From Trachythela sp. YZ-2020 (lineage: Eukaryota > Cnidaria > Anthozoa > Malacalcyonacea > Clavulariidae), in NCBI GenBank assembly GCA_016169945.1, contig JADLSH010000273.1, positions 124,001 to 188,000 on the forward strand: a stretch of 64,000 nucleotides of DNA. The letters are read 5' to 3'. Positions within the stretch are counted from its first letter, which is position 1. The number at the start of each line of letters is the position of its first letter. Made by a program: the position numbers and the translations under genes. Below the pieces are notes generated by a model that had not been told where the DNA came from, made no database searches, and worked only from the letters and a program-made list of their open reading frames with translations. Positions 12,301-27,300 of this stretch are shown here, one piece after another.

Positions 12301-15300
12301 CAGACAAGTGTCATTCCCTCATACTCTGCACAAAACGCCAACGAAGACCGCCCTTCTTTCCCATTTATAGATTCGCCAGCGGTATCGATGACCTTCTCTT
12401 AAGGTACACTGGAAATTAAATGCTCTGAAAGGACCCTTGCTAAGTTAAAAGAGAGCCTTATTTTCTGGTCACCTTAGAAAGTTTGTCCAGCTGTAAGGAA
12501 GTGGAATATATCCCGGTTCTCGATGACTTGTATTTGATAATAACGCAATCTGTTTTATAGAGCTGCGGAGCGGAAGTTATCAGCTAAATCCCGGAAAGAT
12601 TGAGCTTCGGTGGATTTCCCAATTGCCGCAACGAGTGCCGTTCCATTGATCAACAAGTAGCACTCCCCGTCTTTATTGATAGCATTCGGACATTCCAGCC
12701 CCATAGTAGTCCATCAGTCAACAAATCCTTCTGCCCGGTTCTTAGTCTCTCATTTGTCTCTGCATCATTTCATGTGAGAGGACATTGAGCAAATCTACTC
12801 GACGACCAGCCTCACAAGCAAGGACGAGGCGCTGAATAACAATGGAAAAACGTTTTCCTCTTCTGCCAAACCAAACATCTCCGACTTCAATTTAACAACA
12901 AAGCTACTCTATTGGTGAAGGAGCAGCATACAGCAGCTGCTCCATCTCTGCGATTAATATCGATCACCATTTTGCGTAGTTCAAATTCGAACTTGCAGAA
13001 CTATACGGAAGCATGCAGGAAAACTGTACAAATACAACTCCCATTTTTCTTTCTGTTGTGCCCGTGTAAATTAAGTATAGACGCATGAAGTTATTTGACT
13101 TTTATATAGGTTTTACAGGTATATTCGTGCTGTTGCCTATAATAGGTGGTTGGCAAAATGGGTATTTGGCTATATGTGCCCAGAGAATAGTAGGCCATTA
13201 GCAGCTTCTATTTATTAAAATAAGGAGGAACGAAGTTGAGTTACAACTACACAAGCACCGAACAATATAGTTTTATAGCAGATATTTTTGAAAATATATG
13301 AAAAATAATCATCAAGGGTTATGGTGTTCAAATATGTAATTTGTAATACAATGCAAATTTGAAGGAAACCGAATTATATTTTGCTGCTCGACCTAATTAC
13401 AAGCCCCTCATGGATGTCAATTCCGTGGCTTTTCGCATTTTGGTGAAGGTGGAAACTGGCTGGTCAAGAATTTTGGTTGCAAAGTTTCATATCTTTTGCC
13501 GATCTTTTCCAGTGTTGTGTTGCCAACAGTGAACAGGATTTTTCCTATGCAGTGCACATAGTCTATATAAAATAAATAGACAATTGTTAACCTGCTTCAA
13601 CATAACTTACTGCATATACAATAAATCATCTGACATTTTCTCTTTGATATCCTTCCCACCAAAGAACACATTAGGACTAATGAAATTTGGTTGGGCAGAA
13701 ATGTCATGCTAGTTTTCCCAGTTGCACACTTGAGGATATACAGTACAGTCAGTGGCGTAACGTTATATCAGGGTGCCCCCGGTTCAAAATTTTTAAAGGT
13801 CCCTTTAATACGAATGTTGAAGGCACAAGCTCGGCGGGTCCGGGGGCAAGCGCCCCGGAAAATTTTTAAATCTAGAGTCTCTGAAATTCCATTTCCTGGC
13901 CCTTTGGGGGAAGATTTTACAGAATTCTGATGGTCAGAAAACGACATTTTAACATAACAAAATTTACAATTTGTTTGGCCCCCGGACAACTCAGTTCAGG
14001 GTGCCCCCCCTGGAAGCCCGATCGGCTGGGTGCCCCCGGCTCTTACCGGGTAGAGCTCATAGGAGTTACGCCACTGAGTACAGTAAATTTGTAAAAAACC
14101 TTCAATACAAAGTCATTTCAATTTGTTTATGATATTGCAAGATTTATAATATTAGTCTATTTGCCATAAGTTGGTGGCCTTTTAACTTCTCTTACAATTT
14201 CCTTTCCCAGTTTGTATTTTGGATAAGTTACTTTTCTGTACTGCTCTCCAGTTTTGGTCTTCTGGCCATCACGTCTCAAATCCTCATTAAAGTGAAATAC
14301 CGCTAAGGCAGTCCTGAAATACTGAAAGCCGAAAGATCAGCCCTATTGAGACACTTGAACCAAATGCTTTTACTGGTGTACCACGTGTAATGAAACTTTC
14401 CTGCAGTATGATTCCAACCATGAAAAACATAGCATTTTGGGATGCCAGTGTTTAGGGTGTCCTAGAACCATTCCTGGCAACTGATTTGCGCATCTGGTGA
14501 GATAGAGCTTCTTAATGGCTGATTCCAACCTCGTATTCCCAATGATCGATTACACCTTGTCAAAAGCAGGTGTTCCTATTGTTCCTATGTTGAAAATAGC
14601 AATATTAACCCATTAATGTGCAAGATCCTTTCGTTGACAAATAGAATCGCGCATTTGGGCGCATTGCAACTCAATGGGTTAAAAATGGATAGCTTTTCTG
14701 TTACACCTTTGCCACAACAATAAAGCCCTTATTAACACTGCACACCAGAGGTATAGCAGTATGTTTTGTGATTCATTGGGCAAATGTTCAATGTTTACAG
14801 GAAAGCAAGCATTTAACTGTGACAACTGTTAAACAGGTTTGGAATGCAAAGTCGGTGGCTACATAAAGCTATAGTATGTCTGTCATTGCTAGTGGGCATT
14901 TTCTGCAATGTATTCCATTTTTATATTGAAGCAAAAACATGTACTACAATTTTACAGTCATTTAATACTTGTTTTAATCCATTTTTCGGTTGTTCCCAGC
15001 AGTTCCACATCTATTTAAAGTGAAGTTTTGGAGTCTAATCCATCATCATGTTACAAAGACTACAATATTATATACTTCATTGTTTTAAAACTCGATCCGT
15101 TGTAATTCTCGGTAGAGTATTAATTTAAAGCCGTTTTACCGTACAATTAGAGATTTCAATCAGTCTAAAACTGTCTATAAATACTACAATTCTTTCAGAA
15201 AATGCAGCTTTTTACCACACACAAGGATTTGTTGATGCAGTAAATGGTAATATTGGTCTATTGGACCTGAAACACACTCCGTCCTAGACCAGCCTCGTAC

Positions 15301-18300
15301 GGTCGTACCCAGGCGCTGTTAAGGAAAAGAAAAAAATCGCATTCAGCTCATTTATAGAGATCAGTGGCTAAGCTGAGCGAGCGCGCGGGAGTGCGAAAAA
15401 ATAACGCAAAAATTCAAGTTAACTATTTAATGTTGTTAATCGCAACTTCAGTCAGGTAAACCGTTATAAAGAAAATAACATGGGTTTCTTATGCCGATTA
15501 TTTTCCGAAAATATCGGTCGAACATGGCGACCGGCCGACAATTTAAGAAAATAAAGAAAAAAACAAATTCGGAAGAATAATGTCATCCTAAGGCCCTTAA
15601 GGCCCTTTCAATATCAACGCCGGAAGTAAGAAAAGCATAGAAATCCAATTCGTGGCTAAAGGCTGTTTTAAACTTCAACCGCATCGTAGCGAAACCTAGC
15701 GTACAGGGCCGTAACTAAGGGGGGTGTTGGGGGGGGGGGGGGTGCCGTACCCCTCAAGATTTCAGAATTTCTCATATTCGGAAAATTGAGACATCTATTC
15801 GGAAATAGAAACGTCTCACACAAAACGAAAGCAATCACCGCGTTTGTATATAGTACCCGCAAACTATGAGATTCGTATTCAGAAAATTGAATCCTATTCA
15901 GAAGTACAAAGGTTCAATCCAAACTTACAAAAGCAAATTGTTTGTTTATATTATAACAATGGAATGTGTCGCAAATATAAATTTAATTTTCGGTATTAAA
16001 ATTACAAAATTCGGGAAACCTGACATTGATTTATTTATTCAGAAATACGAAAATTGCGATTTATTATATGGCAAGTGCTTGTTTTGGTGAATCTCGCAAT
16101 CTGATTGGTCGCTGACGAGGCAGGATTTTCCCGTATTGCCCACGGGCAATACGGTATTCTTATTGCCCTGCGACGACTTGAACACATTTCAAACCAATAA
16201 AAGCATTAAAAAATCCTTAAAAATAATTTAAAACAATGAAAAATAAACAGAAAATACGGAAAAGGGATAATAACTACAAGGGATAAAATCAAGTTTTGTT
16301 GGCTCAAGTCGAAATATTAAGGTAAATTTTACGATGTTTTTTAACTAAGGGACCGGTCATTATTTATAGAAGGGGGGGAGGAGAATTTTCTATTTTGTAA
16401 TTTTTTACAATTGAGAGATACCCCCTAAAAAAACCGAAATTAAATTGTGCCCCCCCCCCTTCATATTAGAAAATTTCTTGTTGACCCCCCCTATTTTTCA
16501 TAGATAATTTCTCTTATTCATAAATACTCGCCGATGGAGATATATTCCCAGACACTAAATATACATGGGATTAATCGATAAGATATCAAAGTGAACCAAC
16601 TCAAATATAACAGCAAAATGACATTGCATTGATATGTATATTAAATCAAGGACGCCAAATGCCATCATTGGGACTGGGACGATAACGATGTAAACACAGA
16701 ATATAAACAAAGTTGGCCCCGCCCCAAAACAACTGTAACCCACCTTTAAATTGTTCCTTTAAAATAAAAGAGTAATGCAAAATTCAGATTTCCATTTGTT
16801 CTTGACAGTTGTTATAACCATGTCGAATTAGTGGATTAAATCCACTATACAGGCCATTTTAATTCACTGACCATAACTTAGTTGCAATATTTACCACAAT
16901 AAATGCTAATATGGAAACCAGCTTTAATGTAATCAAATTACTTCAATTTTTTTAGTTTAATCGCATCCCAAATTTTGACCCCCCCCTTTTGAATTACCCT
17001 TAAAAAATCAATAGCCCCCCCCTTTAGCTATTTATTTATACCTATGGCCCCCCCCTATTTTTGCCCAGCCCCCCCCACCATAAATAATGACCGGTCCCTA
17101 AAACAGTCAAGAATATTTTTGTTTTTTCGAACATGCAAAGTTGTTTTTGTCCTTGATCCGATAGCTCAATATCACTATATTTTCTATTAATTTTATATTT
17201 TATTCTATAAATGGTACTGTAGAGTAGTTCTACTAAGCTAAGATTAGATAAATTTGTAAAAAACTAAGACAAATTCGTATCATTGAAATTATTTTGACAT
17301 TTGAAAATGACCGGCTTTGAGTTTCGGACTTTGTACTTTGCCCTCGCGTGACCAATTTTTGGCAAAATGAATTGTTTTTTGTTGTCTGAAATACCATATA
17401 ATAAACAACTTACTAACTTCGACTGTTCGGTCTGTACGGTAAAATATCAAGCCTCGGTCTTGCTGTATTGCTATCGCTCGGTCAATACACCAAGACCTCA
17501 GCTTGATATTTTACCGTACAGACCTCACGCTCAGTTAGTAAGCAGTTAATAGACTGAAAATTGTTTGAAGAAAGAAAACTCCCTTTAAACTGTTCTGCAG
17601 CCATATATCTAGTTGAAGAACTGGATGAGCTAGAAGTGATAGAATTATTTCTAACGTGGCCATTCGAACATTCTAATTTTGATGCAAAGTTTGAAACTTT
17701 TGTCAGAGATGACAAACGAATGTGACATAAAGGACTTAATAGATGCTGCAGCAAGAATCAGAGATGAAATTATAAACAACACATTTCCTGTTGACAACAT
17801 TAAAATACACTTAGGTCGATCATGACCTGCGATTGTCGCCAAACTTAGTCAACATATTAAGAAGCTACAATATTTTATATAGACTATATAGTGCTGAAAT
17901 GTACAGTTGAAATTGTGTGTTTTACGATGTTTACAACTTTCTCAATGATATAAAACGTTTACCCAGAACCAGAACGCAGGATTGCAGGAAATACCATTTC
18001 AGGGACGCATAATCATTTATGTTACGAGTTTGCCGCGTATCGCCTTATCATGAAACTGATATTTTTACGTAAGTTATGTTAGCTGAGGGTTCAGTAATCA
18101 CCTGTAAACTAATGATTTTGATTCGGAAATGTTATTCGGAAATTGGGAGGTCCATTCGGAAATTTTTCATCTGCACCCCTCCAACCATTAGGGGTTAGGT
18201 ACGGCCCTGGTAGCGTATTTCTTTGTTTCCTGAACACTCGGGTAGAACTAATGACTTCAACACAAAAGAAAATGCTACGGTACGTTACGATACATTTAAA

Positions 18301-21300
18301 TATTTCTTCTTTTATCTGGGAATCTCTGTCTGGGAATGCAGATATCGCCTTTGTAATGTAGTGTAAGATTGTAGCCATTCAGCGACGAGCTTATATCAGC
18401 CAATAAGCGATCAGCTTACAATCGCATTTGACTGGTGTTATTTTGTTCGCCATTTTTGCTTCGAAGGTATCTTGATTTTTACTTGAAAAGTTCATCATTT
18501 TTCTCGCTATTTTACTTGGGAAGTTATGCTGATTTTGTCGCCATCTAACCTGGAAACTTATCCTGATTCGGTAAGTTGTTTAAACATGAATTTTGACACA
18601 AAAATGTTGACAATTTTACCTGTGTGAATTCAGCAGATTTTGTCAGTTGTATATGGAGCCATATTTGGCGTTTTAGATAAATAATATTGTCTGTATATAA
18701 ATATTGTCTTATATATTATTGCATGTTCTACCACTGTCATTTTGCCTTAACTGCTTAAGTTCTAACAGAAAGGTTTTTGTTTATAGATGAAAACAACAAT
18801 CATGAATAAAGTACTGCATATTAAATGCTGGATAATTTCGTCAGAACTAATCCTTATTTGCAGAACAATCTAAACTCACTGAGTCACTGGTACATGTATA
18901 TACAAGAGAAGAAGTTAACAACAACAGCAACCATATATCGTAAGAAGGTATCTTTTCGCACACGATGTACAATTATTCCGTCTATTGGATTTTCTCTGAC
19001 GACACAATATTGTATGGATCTAATAATATGCTCTGTTATATACTTTATACATTCAATTCAAGGACTATATACATGGGTTATACTTAGGGATGAGCCGATC
19101 ACTAAAAAGGGCCGATTAGCCGATTCGATTAATCGGTGACCGATTAGGGGAAATTCGGTGTGAGAGCTGACTGTAAGTCTGAAGGCCAATTTTCACTCCG
19201 GAGTCCGGAAAATTTTCGGCAGGAACGGACACTATCGTACAGGAAAGTTGTCTTTGTCTTTAGCACATGTTATTTCTCCTTAGTAGGTATTTTGGTTACA
19301 GCTATCATATTTTTCGACAGTTTCGAATGGCAGACGATTACAAAAGTGTAAAAGACAAAAGGAAATATTCTGCGTTGACTAATTTGACTGAGTTGAAAGA
19401 AACTTGCGAACTGTATGCTAAAGTGTTATAAAGTGTATAGCAAATCACTCTACTAAAGACTACTATCGTGTTTCTTTTAAGAGTTTGGGCATCTCAAGCT
19501 TTGAATGTTTGTTTATCCTTATTTTGCTGTTCAGGCTTATTGTTATAAGCGGCACGTGTCACACAGAGACAGACACTAATCACTATGTCGCTATTTCTGT
19601 CAGTAATTACGTTAAGTGTATTTTCCGTTGGGCGGAAAAGGTGAGATAGTTTTATTCCTAGACGCGTAATTTTTAAAAATACGTGTAGTAACATCAAAGT
19701 CAAGGTGAATATGGAGATTTTAGAGCGCTTGATCTTAAAAAAAACAAAAACTAAGAAACAATCGGCAAACGGCCGGTTAATAATACGTTAACAATCGGCC
19801 GATTCCCGATTATTTTAAAATGGCCGATCAATTGGTTGTGCCGATCAATCGGCTCATCCCTAGTTATACTCCTGGGGCCGGTTGTATAAAAAAGCAGTTA
19901 AAGTTAACTATAGTTAGTGCGAAAGTTAACCAATCAGAATCGCGAATTTTACAGTTAACTATCATTTAACTACAAAACGGGTAGTTAAAATGTAGTTAAG
20001 ACTTTTATACAACCGGCCCCTGACTTTCAATACATTCACCTGGAATAAACAGTACATTTGTGTTCCGTCATCCCTGACCATCACATGTTGACGTCATGTA
20101 TCGATAATTTAATTTAATTTAATTTAATTGCTTTTCCATCAAGTACGATACTGTACACAAACATACATATAAAAACATACATAATACAATTAAATAAACT
20201 AAGTTGATGGTTGGGTAACCGCAACAGCCTTAAACCAATTACTGCGGGCCCAAAATAGCTAGAGACAAATTAACAATAACACGAATTAAACAACTAAAAA
20301 CAACAGTTTATCGAGATGGTTAAAGTCCTTGCTCTATTGCATCTCGGGCAAATAGTTTTGAAAGTTCGTGCATCCTCACAATCATATGTGATCTTTAATG
20401 CGGTGTAGTAGTACTCTCGCATTACTGACTTAAACGAGTTGAAGTTCTCGGACTCCATACTCAAGTCTAATATGTCTGTCAATGTATTCCATGTTCTTAT
20501 GGCATACATAAGATAATGTGGTTTAAAAGGCTTTTATTTTATTTATTTTTATTTTACAAGTTTGCCATTGCAAAAGGTGTACATGATTTTATATATAAAG
20601 TAGTTACAAATCGCTGGAATTTCCACACAGAGATAGTTCTCCAATAACGGGGTTCCAAAAAATACTTAAAATATAAACTATTATATGAAAACATTAAAAA
20701 ATTAAGCTAGCATTGTAACAATTAAACACGTAAACAACTGGACAAATATATGCATTAACAAACAAAGAAAAAATGCCACACAAATATTTGTACAAATATT
20801 TAGCAATTAAACAACAGCTTGCAGGATATTAATATACTGCATGAAAGTCTGAAAAGCTAGATTTGGCAACATGTTCGAGTTGCTAAGTTACTTAGCGGGC
20901 GAGAAGTGTGACATTTGACACAAACAGACTTAAATGTTCTGGGATCTTCAGGATCATAGATTTGATGAGTTAGATCTATCATCTATGTAATATTTCATTA
21001 GATTAGATTTAAAAGTGACTAGAGTTTTAGTCGAGTATCTCTTATGGAGCAGGGAAGTATATTCCATAAATTAGCAGCTCTGATATAAAAGCTGTTCTGA
21101 AAAGTAACAGTTCTACTCTTGGTTACATTGAGTAAGATACTGTTGGTTGAATTAGCATTCCTCGTTTCTCGTGTAGGGATCTTTACGGAGATGTTACTGT
21201 CAGAGTTATTAATGATGCATTTATAAAGGTACACCATATCTAAATACTCGTGCCAGTAACAAACAGGGATGATTCCGATGGTGATCAAACATTTCTTATA

Positions 21301-24300
21301 CAAGATAGATGTTTGGTATGGAAGTGAAAGTATAAATTTAGATGCACGTCGTTGCAATCGTTCGATTGTCAAGATGTTGTTGACCATTTGTGGTGCCCAT
21401 ACTTGACTACAATAAGCCAGTTGACTTCGAACCATAGTCAAGTAGATCAGTATCTTTCGAACTCTCAGGTCGTGAATGTCGTACGTTGTTCGCTTGACAA
21501 AGCCTAGCATCTTGTTCGCTTTCATTGATATTTCCTGCACATGCTGATTCCATTTTAGAGCTTTGGTGATGGTTATGCCTAGATCTTTCTCACTGGTTGA
21601 TAGTTTGACTGGAATACCAACTTGTGTGTATTGGTTGTTTGTGGGCTGAAGACATCTTGTAATCTGTAGAACTCCACACTTGGATTTATTTAAATTCATC
21701 TTGCTTTAAAACTGTGTGAGGGTGTATTAGCAACATCTGGTATCCTGACAACATCCATGCACCTACAATTTTCTCACATACCTGATTGTATATTATGGAC
21801 TATTGAGAAGATTGTGAACCTAACATGTTTCAGCAATGGCATCATAAAGTTAAATAAATATTTGTTATGTTATCATTTATGGAAATAGTCTCTGCAAGTA
21901 GACTTTATATTTAATAATAATAATAATAATATGTATTTGGAGCATTATACAAAGTCTCAATGCTCTTACAAATAAAATTTCAAGTAATTAGTTAAAAGTA
22001 GCTAAAACCATAGTCTATTAAACGGCTACGCTTTACAAAGTTCTAATATATGCAATAAATACACAATACTAGTAACTTAATATATTTACATCGTGAATTA
22101 CATAAACTAATTAAGATTAAAAAGGTAAGTCTTTATAGCTGTTTTAAAATCGCTTAAAGAGTTTATACATCTTATAATATTGGGCAACGAGTTCCACAAC
22201 TTAGCCGCAGCTACGGAAAGGATCTGTCGCCGTAACTTTTCGTACATGATTTTGGAATAACCAGGAGATTACTGTCAGACGATCTTAAATTATGTGAAGG
22301 AGTGTATTGATTTAATAGTTCACTAATGTAGGCAGTAGGAGTGTATTGATTTAATAATTCACTAATGTAATTATATGTTGTTTGTATAAAGTATGTATAA
22401 CTTATACAATTTAGTGCCAAATAGAATTGCAGAATATCACTCCTTCATTCATGGCAACAGTGGGATGACCATGAGCAGATAGATGTACGCTTAACGTACC
22501 TATTTTTATACGTTGCATGTGCCCGACAACAACAACGACGGAATGTTAGGCATTTTTAATAAGATTATTCGTTGGAAACTGTAACATGGAATTGTAAAAC
22601 TTAAGAATTTTACATGTTCTATTTTGTCAGTCATTTACTCTTTGCATGGAGTTTAGCATATAATGGCATTGATTACCGTTGGATAATCTACATTTTCATT
22701 CCTAGTAAATTATCTTAGTTCAACCGCTGCTTCCGCAGAAGAACTTCCGTACAGTGGTAACACCAGTCTTTGAATTCGTTTAATAAATAATTACAAATCT
22801 TTCCTTTTGTTCTATGTAGATACCTATTTTGGACTGCAGGTGACGGTAAAAGCGTGATGCGAAAACACTTGGCTGCAGACAAGGACACAGAAATATTTCG
22901 CTTTAACACAATTGATCTTTATAACGCTATGACTCTAGATTACCCCAACAGGCGAGTGTACGTGTTCAACCGGTGGGGTAATGGTGGTATACTTTCAATG
23001 GATTATGATGGTGGTAACGAGAGCCAAATAATCAATTTTCCTTCAGCTGGCAGCCGTTTATCATTGGATGTAATTGGAAATTTACTATACTTCAACAAAC
23101 TCAACTCGCCTAGGATTATTGAAATGAATGTCTCCAGCAAAGAGATAGAGCGTTATATTCCGTTACCTAAAAGCTACATCGTGAGAAAGCTTCTCGTCGT
23201 AGACAGATCTCGGCAACCTGAAGGTAAATTTTATATTGTGTGGTGAATGTTAGTACATTATACATATTTAGACCAGTTGTTTTCAACAGTGTTTTATTAG
23301 GCATAGTTAATATTAAACGATCGAAGACCAATGACACTGAAACGCTGATTGACACGCAAGAGTGCCCCCCCCAAAATTGAGAGCCAGCTACGGGCCTGGT
23401 GCTTGTAAAACTATTTTCAAATATATTATTTCTTGTTATCAGTTAGTGATAGCCGGCGAGTGCAGACTTTGCGTCGAGCTCCTGTTAACTTCCTCTTATA
23501 CTGTCATTACCGTTATGTACATCAAACGATCTTAGTGATTCTAAAAAGATCATTGGAAACCTGAATTTGAACTGGTTTTTTAAATTGAGTAACTGCAACT
23601 TCCTGGTATTCATGATAAAGCTATTTGGTACCTAATTGCAAGTTTCAGAGGAATAAATACATCCCGATTGCGTGTTCTGTTTATCCGTTAGAGACGTTTG
23701 TCAAAATAGTGTCGTCAAGTACATGGCGGCGGTGATGATGAATTCTTAGCGGAAATGAAATTGCTTGTATTTTACCGTAGTAGCTACCCTCGATCATGTC
23801 TACATGAAATCAAGAAACCACACTTGTCAACTTTCAATAATGTTTTCCAGGATTTAACTCCCTAGTTCAAACATGCTTCGAAAGGGACTTTAGAGAGGTT
23901 TCGCACGCTTATTAATAGTCATAAAACCATTTCCAGTCGTGTTCTTGCCATATATCGCCTTGCTAGACAAAATTTACATTTTCATACTTGACATTAAGAA
24001 ATGTTTGCACATTCGGGGTAAAACACTTACGCGCAAATAGAATCGCCATTTATATGATTCCCGATATTTGTCTGCAGGAATTAACATAAATTTGCAGTTC
24101 TGGACTGTACTTGAAAATACAGTAAAATGTCGTACAACGAAATTGTGGCTGTGCTGTCCTAGGTTTTAAATTAATAAACAGAAAAATGCTTGCACAACAA
24201 ACGTAAGCGAAATACTAGATCCAATTATAACATATATTTTTATTTGGTGAGTGGTTCTACCTTCGGGTAAACGTATGTGCTTGCACATCTGAAACCGCGT

Positions 24301-27300
24301 GAAACCTCCTGAGATATTTGAACGTTTAAGGTTTACAAAAACAATTTATACGTATTATAACAAACAAGTTTCCCTAAAATTACGACTTTATTGACAGGAC
24401 GAGGATGCCAAGATGTTCCATGTATTCACGGCTACTGTACAATCAGCAATGGTTCCCACTCTTGTCAGTGTGATATGGGTTTCTCATTTAGTGGACGGTC
24501 TTGTACAGGTATATGTAATGTATACTTAGCAATGTTTAGTAATGTTTTAGCAAAAGACACTTAAGCACGAGTGTAATTTCTTTCAAAGATCTGACATATA
24601 TTTACAGAATTAACTTTCGGGAAATATCTGTATTGATATAGAGTTTTGAACACACCTGTAGATAACGTGTGCATGATTGCAGTATTTATCTCTCCTGGTT
24701 GGTAATCGAAGTTGGTTATTTTCATGCGAATATAGTATAAATTTAACTAACACGATCTAAATGCTAAGAAAAGTTTTTAGATTTGCTGCTCAGAATAGAC
24801 TTTTTTGTTAAACAGGATAAAATAGCGAGTTTCCGGGAAGTGAAAAATCTTCCCGAATTTGAAAATACTTACTAGAGAGAAGATTCTTTTAAATTAGATG
24901 AAAAATTAGTGCAAAATTCGAATCCAATCTCGGATATAGAAAATAATTAGTACAATCAAATACATAATATTTTGGAAAGGAAATTAATAATCAAAATCAC
25001 ACGTGAGACTTTTGACGTCGTCCTCGCTCTGTTTAGGGACGTCACAGATATTTACGTCATGTGTACCACCTATGCACTTGTTTTGATCGTCGTCGTAGCA
25101 TTGCCGTCCTACATCGTAAATTCTCATGTTTTATGAAGATAAGAACACATCCACGTTCCAAGGGAGAATATATTCCTTAGTATTTTCGGTCAGGGTTAAA
25201 ACATCTATTCTCGCCTTTGGACAAACTACCCGAGTATTTGTGCGGAACAAAAGAAAACGTACTTGGCACATGTGCAATACGTCAACAGAAGAAAAGCAAT
25301 ATGGCGAACACGTTGGTATATTATCTTGTCTGGCAATTTTAGCAGCTATAAGCAAATTCAAGAAATGTCAAGGAAAGAGAGAGAGGAAATTTCGTCACTG
25401 ATGAGTGTCGATGTCCGACCGGGGCGGGAGCTAAATCCTCTGCGCGCCAACGTAATTTGGAAGATTGTTGGATTACCTAAAGAAGCTGTATGGTTCCGTG
25501 CTGTGCAGGAATATTACACAAACTGAAATTGAGGAGTTCGATAAGATCAACAGCCGTGATGCAAAAAGACAACAAGGCCTTTGTACCGCTGCTAATCTGA
25601 AGGGGTAATTGGAAATTTGGGGCTCTGGACTGTCGAAGAATGCATCGATAGTACGAAGCTATTGTTTCTGCAATAATTGGTTTGTCCGTCTCTTCTATCT
25701 ACAAACAGTTTTTCATTAAAAAGTGTTTTGGAAGTTAACTGAAGTAAAAAACTGGCGTCAAGGTTGCATGAAAGACATAATTAAATTTTAAAGAGACTAA
25801 GACAATATTTGGAGGTGGTTTTCCTGAGAAATACAACTGGAAAACACTGGTCAAGGGTGCCATTCACTTGACGAAACCAAAAATTTATTACTACCGTCTT
25901 TTTCAATTAAGATTTTGAACCCCTGAGGATGTGGTATTCTGCACTCAGAAATCCCGTTTATTTAAATGCAATTGCCAATGCTGTAAATGTGATGAGTAGT
26001 AATATACCAGCTGTAGTTATGTCCAAGGTAGATATTCATGTGGATTTTTCCTGTTGTAGTTCACGTGATCGAAGCATAGACAATATGGCATATAATTTAA
26101 TCATGGATTGTTCAATCGTTTCAGCTGAACGTGCAATAATATGTGGCATTTTCTTCTTGCTACAGTTACGAGCCAGTGCTCAACTGTTTATTGGGGACGA
26201 TGAATCAATATATTGCGGTATCTTCAGTGCTGATTTACAGGAACGTGGACAGTTGGATGAAACTATCTTATATAATTCATATATTACACTTGCTCAAGGA
26301 ATATATTGCATAGTTTTAATAAATTAGTTAATATTACTATTAGAAGTGATAAGCTTATAATAAAGCGACTGTTACTCTGTACTATCAGTTTATTCTTAAC
26401 TTTAGCTTGACTATGTTAAAATTGAAATTAGATAGACTGGCCCGGGGTTAATCGGGACTCTCCAGTATTGGACGTAATTAAGCTTCTGTCTATCTACGGA
26501 TAATGGAGTTTCACTTTTAACCAATCACAGACGCGAAAGATCTACGTATGATATGGGATACGCGCATGCCTATTATAATCACATTGTCACAGTTGAATAG
26601 AATAAGTCACATACTCGTGAGAATTTTATATGTAGTATAGTGCATATTATTTAAGTAATCAGGACGACATTAACATTACATTATAAACATTATATTTACG
26701 TATTAAACGTTACTCGTTTTTCGAAACTTACGGTATAGCCTCACAGAGTAACAAATAAGAAGATGGAATGTGTCTAAAATTTTGCTCCACGATCTATCAG
26801 TAAAACAAGCATGATAATAAAACTCCATCAGTCTGAGGGAACTGAAGTGGCTTACAATGTCGAAGGAACCCTATTTACGTGATGCATTCATGGCTTTTAA
26901 ATGCATTGAAGCTATACTGACCCTACTTTTTCAAGTGAGCACTTCCGAAGCAGATTATCAAGTAGTGGCCGACTTACAAGGCCATCTAATGACATCCAAA
27001 TCCTAAAATATAGACCCGACGTGGGCCAAACGTCATTTGTTTATAGAGCTTAATTCGATCATATTACTATAATCCTTTTATCCTTCAATCAAACAAGTTG
27101 GGTCCGCCAGATTTTTTAAATATCGCTTGATGAAAGAGCTGCTAGAAAGATTCCTAGGTGCAAATTATATCTGCGTACCATTGTTTTGTCATTTATTGCT
27201 GCCACAGCGAGTGCGGCCTATGCTGGCGAGCAAGGCAGAATCTTAATTTACGTAGGGGAGGGATTTTTCTAAATTTTCTTAATTGCGTTACATTGTTGTC

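Larger units (their letters stand above)
15704..18209. mobile_element. hAT-like non-autonomous element, 2.5 kb, with nested insertion
   Basis: Tips CAGGGCCGTA and TACGGCCCTG are exact inverted repeats, flanked by CTAGCGTA (15696-15703) and GTAGCGTA (18210-18217), a 7-of-8 target duplication. Subterminal motifs of the form ATTCGGAAA recur near both ends (about 15775, 15797, 15871, 18122, 18134 and 18153), as expected of hAT transposase binding sites. The interior holds no transposase frame I can recognise; it holds the element at 16349-17098 and the hairpin at 17409-17542. Confidence 0.7.
7798..22819. other. Intron 2, about 15 kb, rich in mobile elements
   Basis: Bounded by GTGAGT and TTCTATGTAG. 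Identified contents are listed separately. Stretches in which I see no feature: 7801-8330, 8450-9300, 11516-11770, 13060-13740, 14500-15700 and 18220-19070. These are AT-rich and carry only short, unconvincing ORFs. Confidence 0.6.

Noticed and set aside
23360..23400. hAT MITE end at CTACGGGCCTGG
   Set aside because: No partner terminal repeat or 8-bp duplication within several hundred bases.
25398..25440. Hammerhead ribozyme suggested by CTGATGAG
   Set aside because: No matching GAAA core and no stems of the right geometry are visible nearby.
25263..26327. Open frames in intron 4 as extra exons of the main gene
   Set aside because: No EGF, propeller or SRCR pattern, no in-phase splice sites, and the phase chain is already complete without them.
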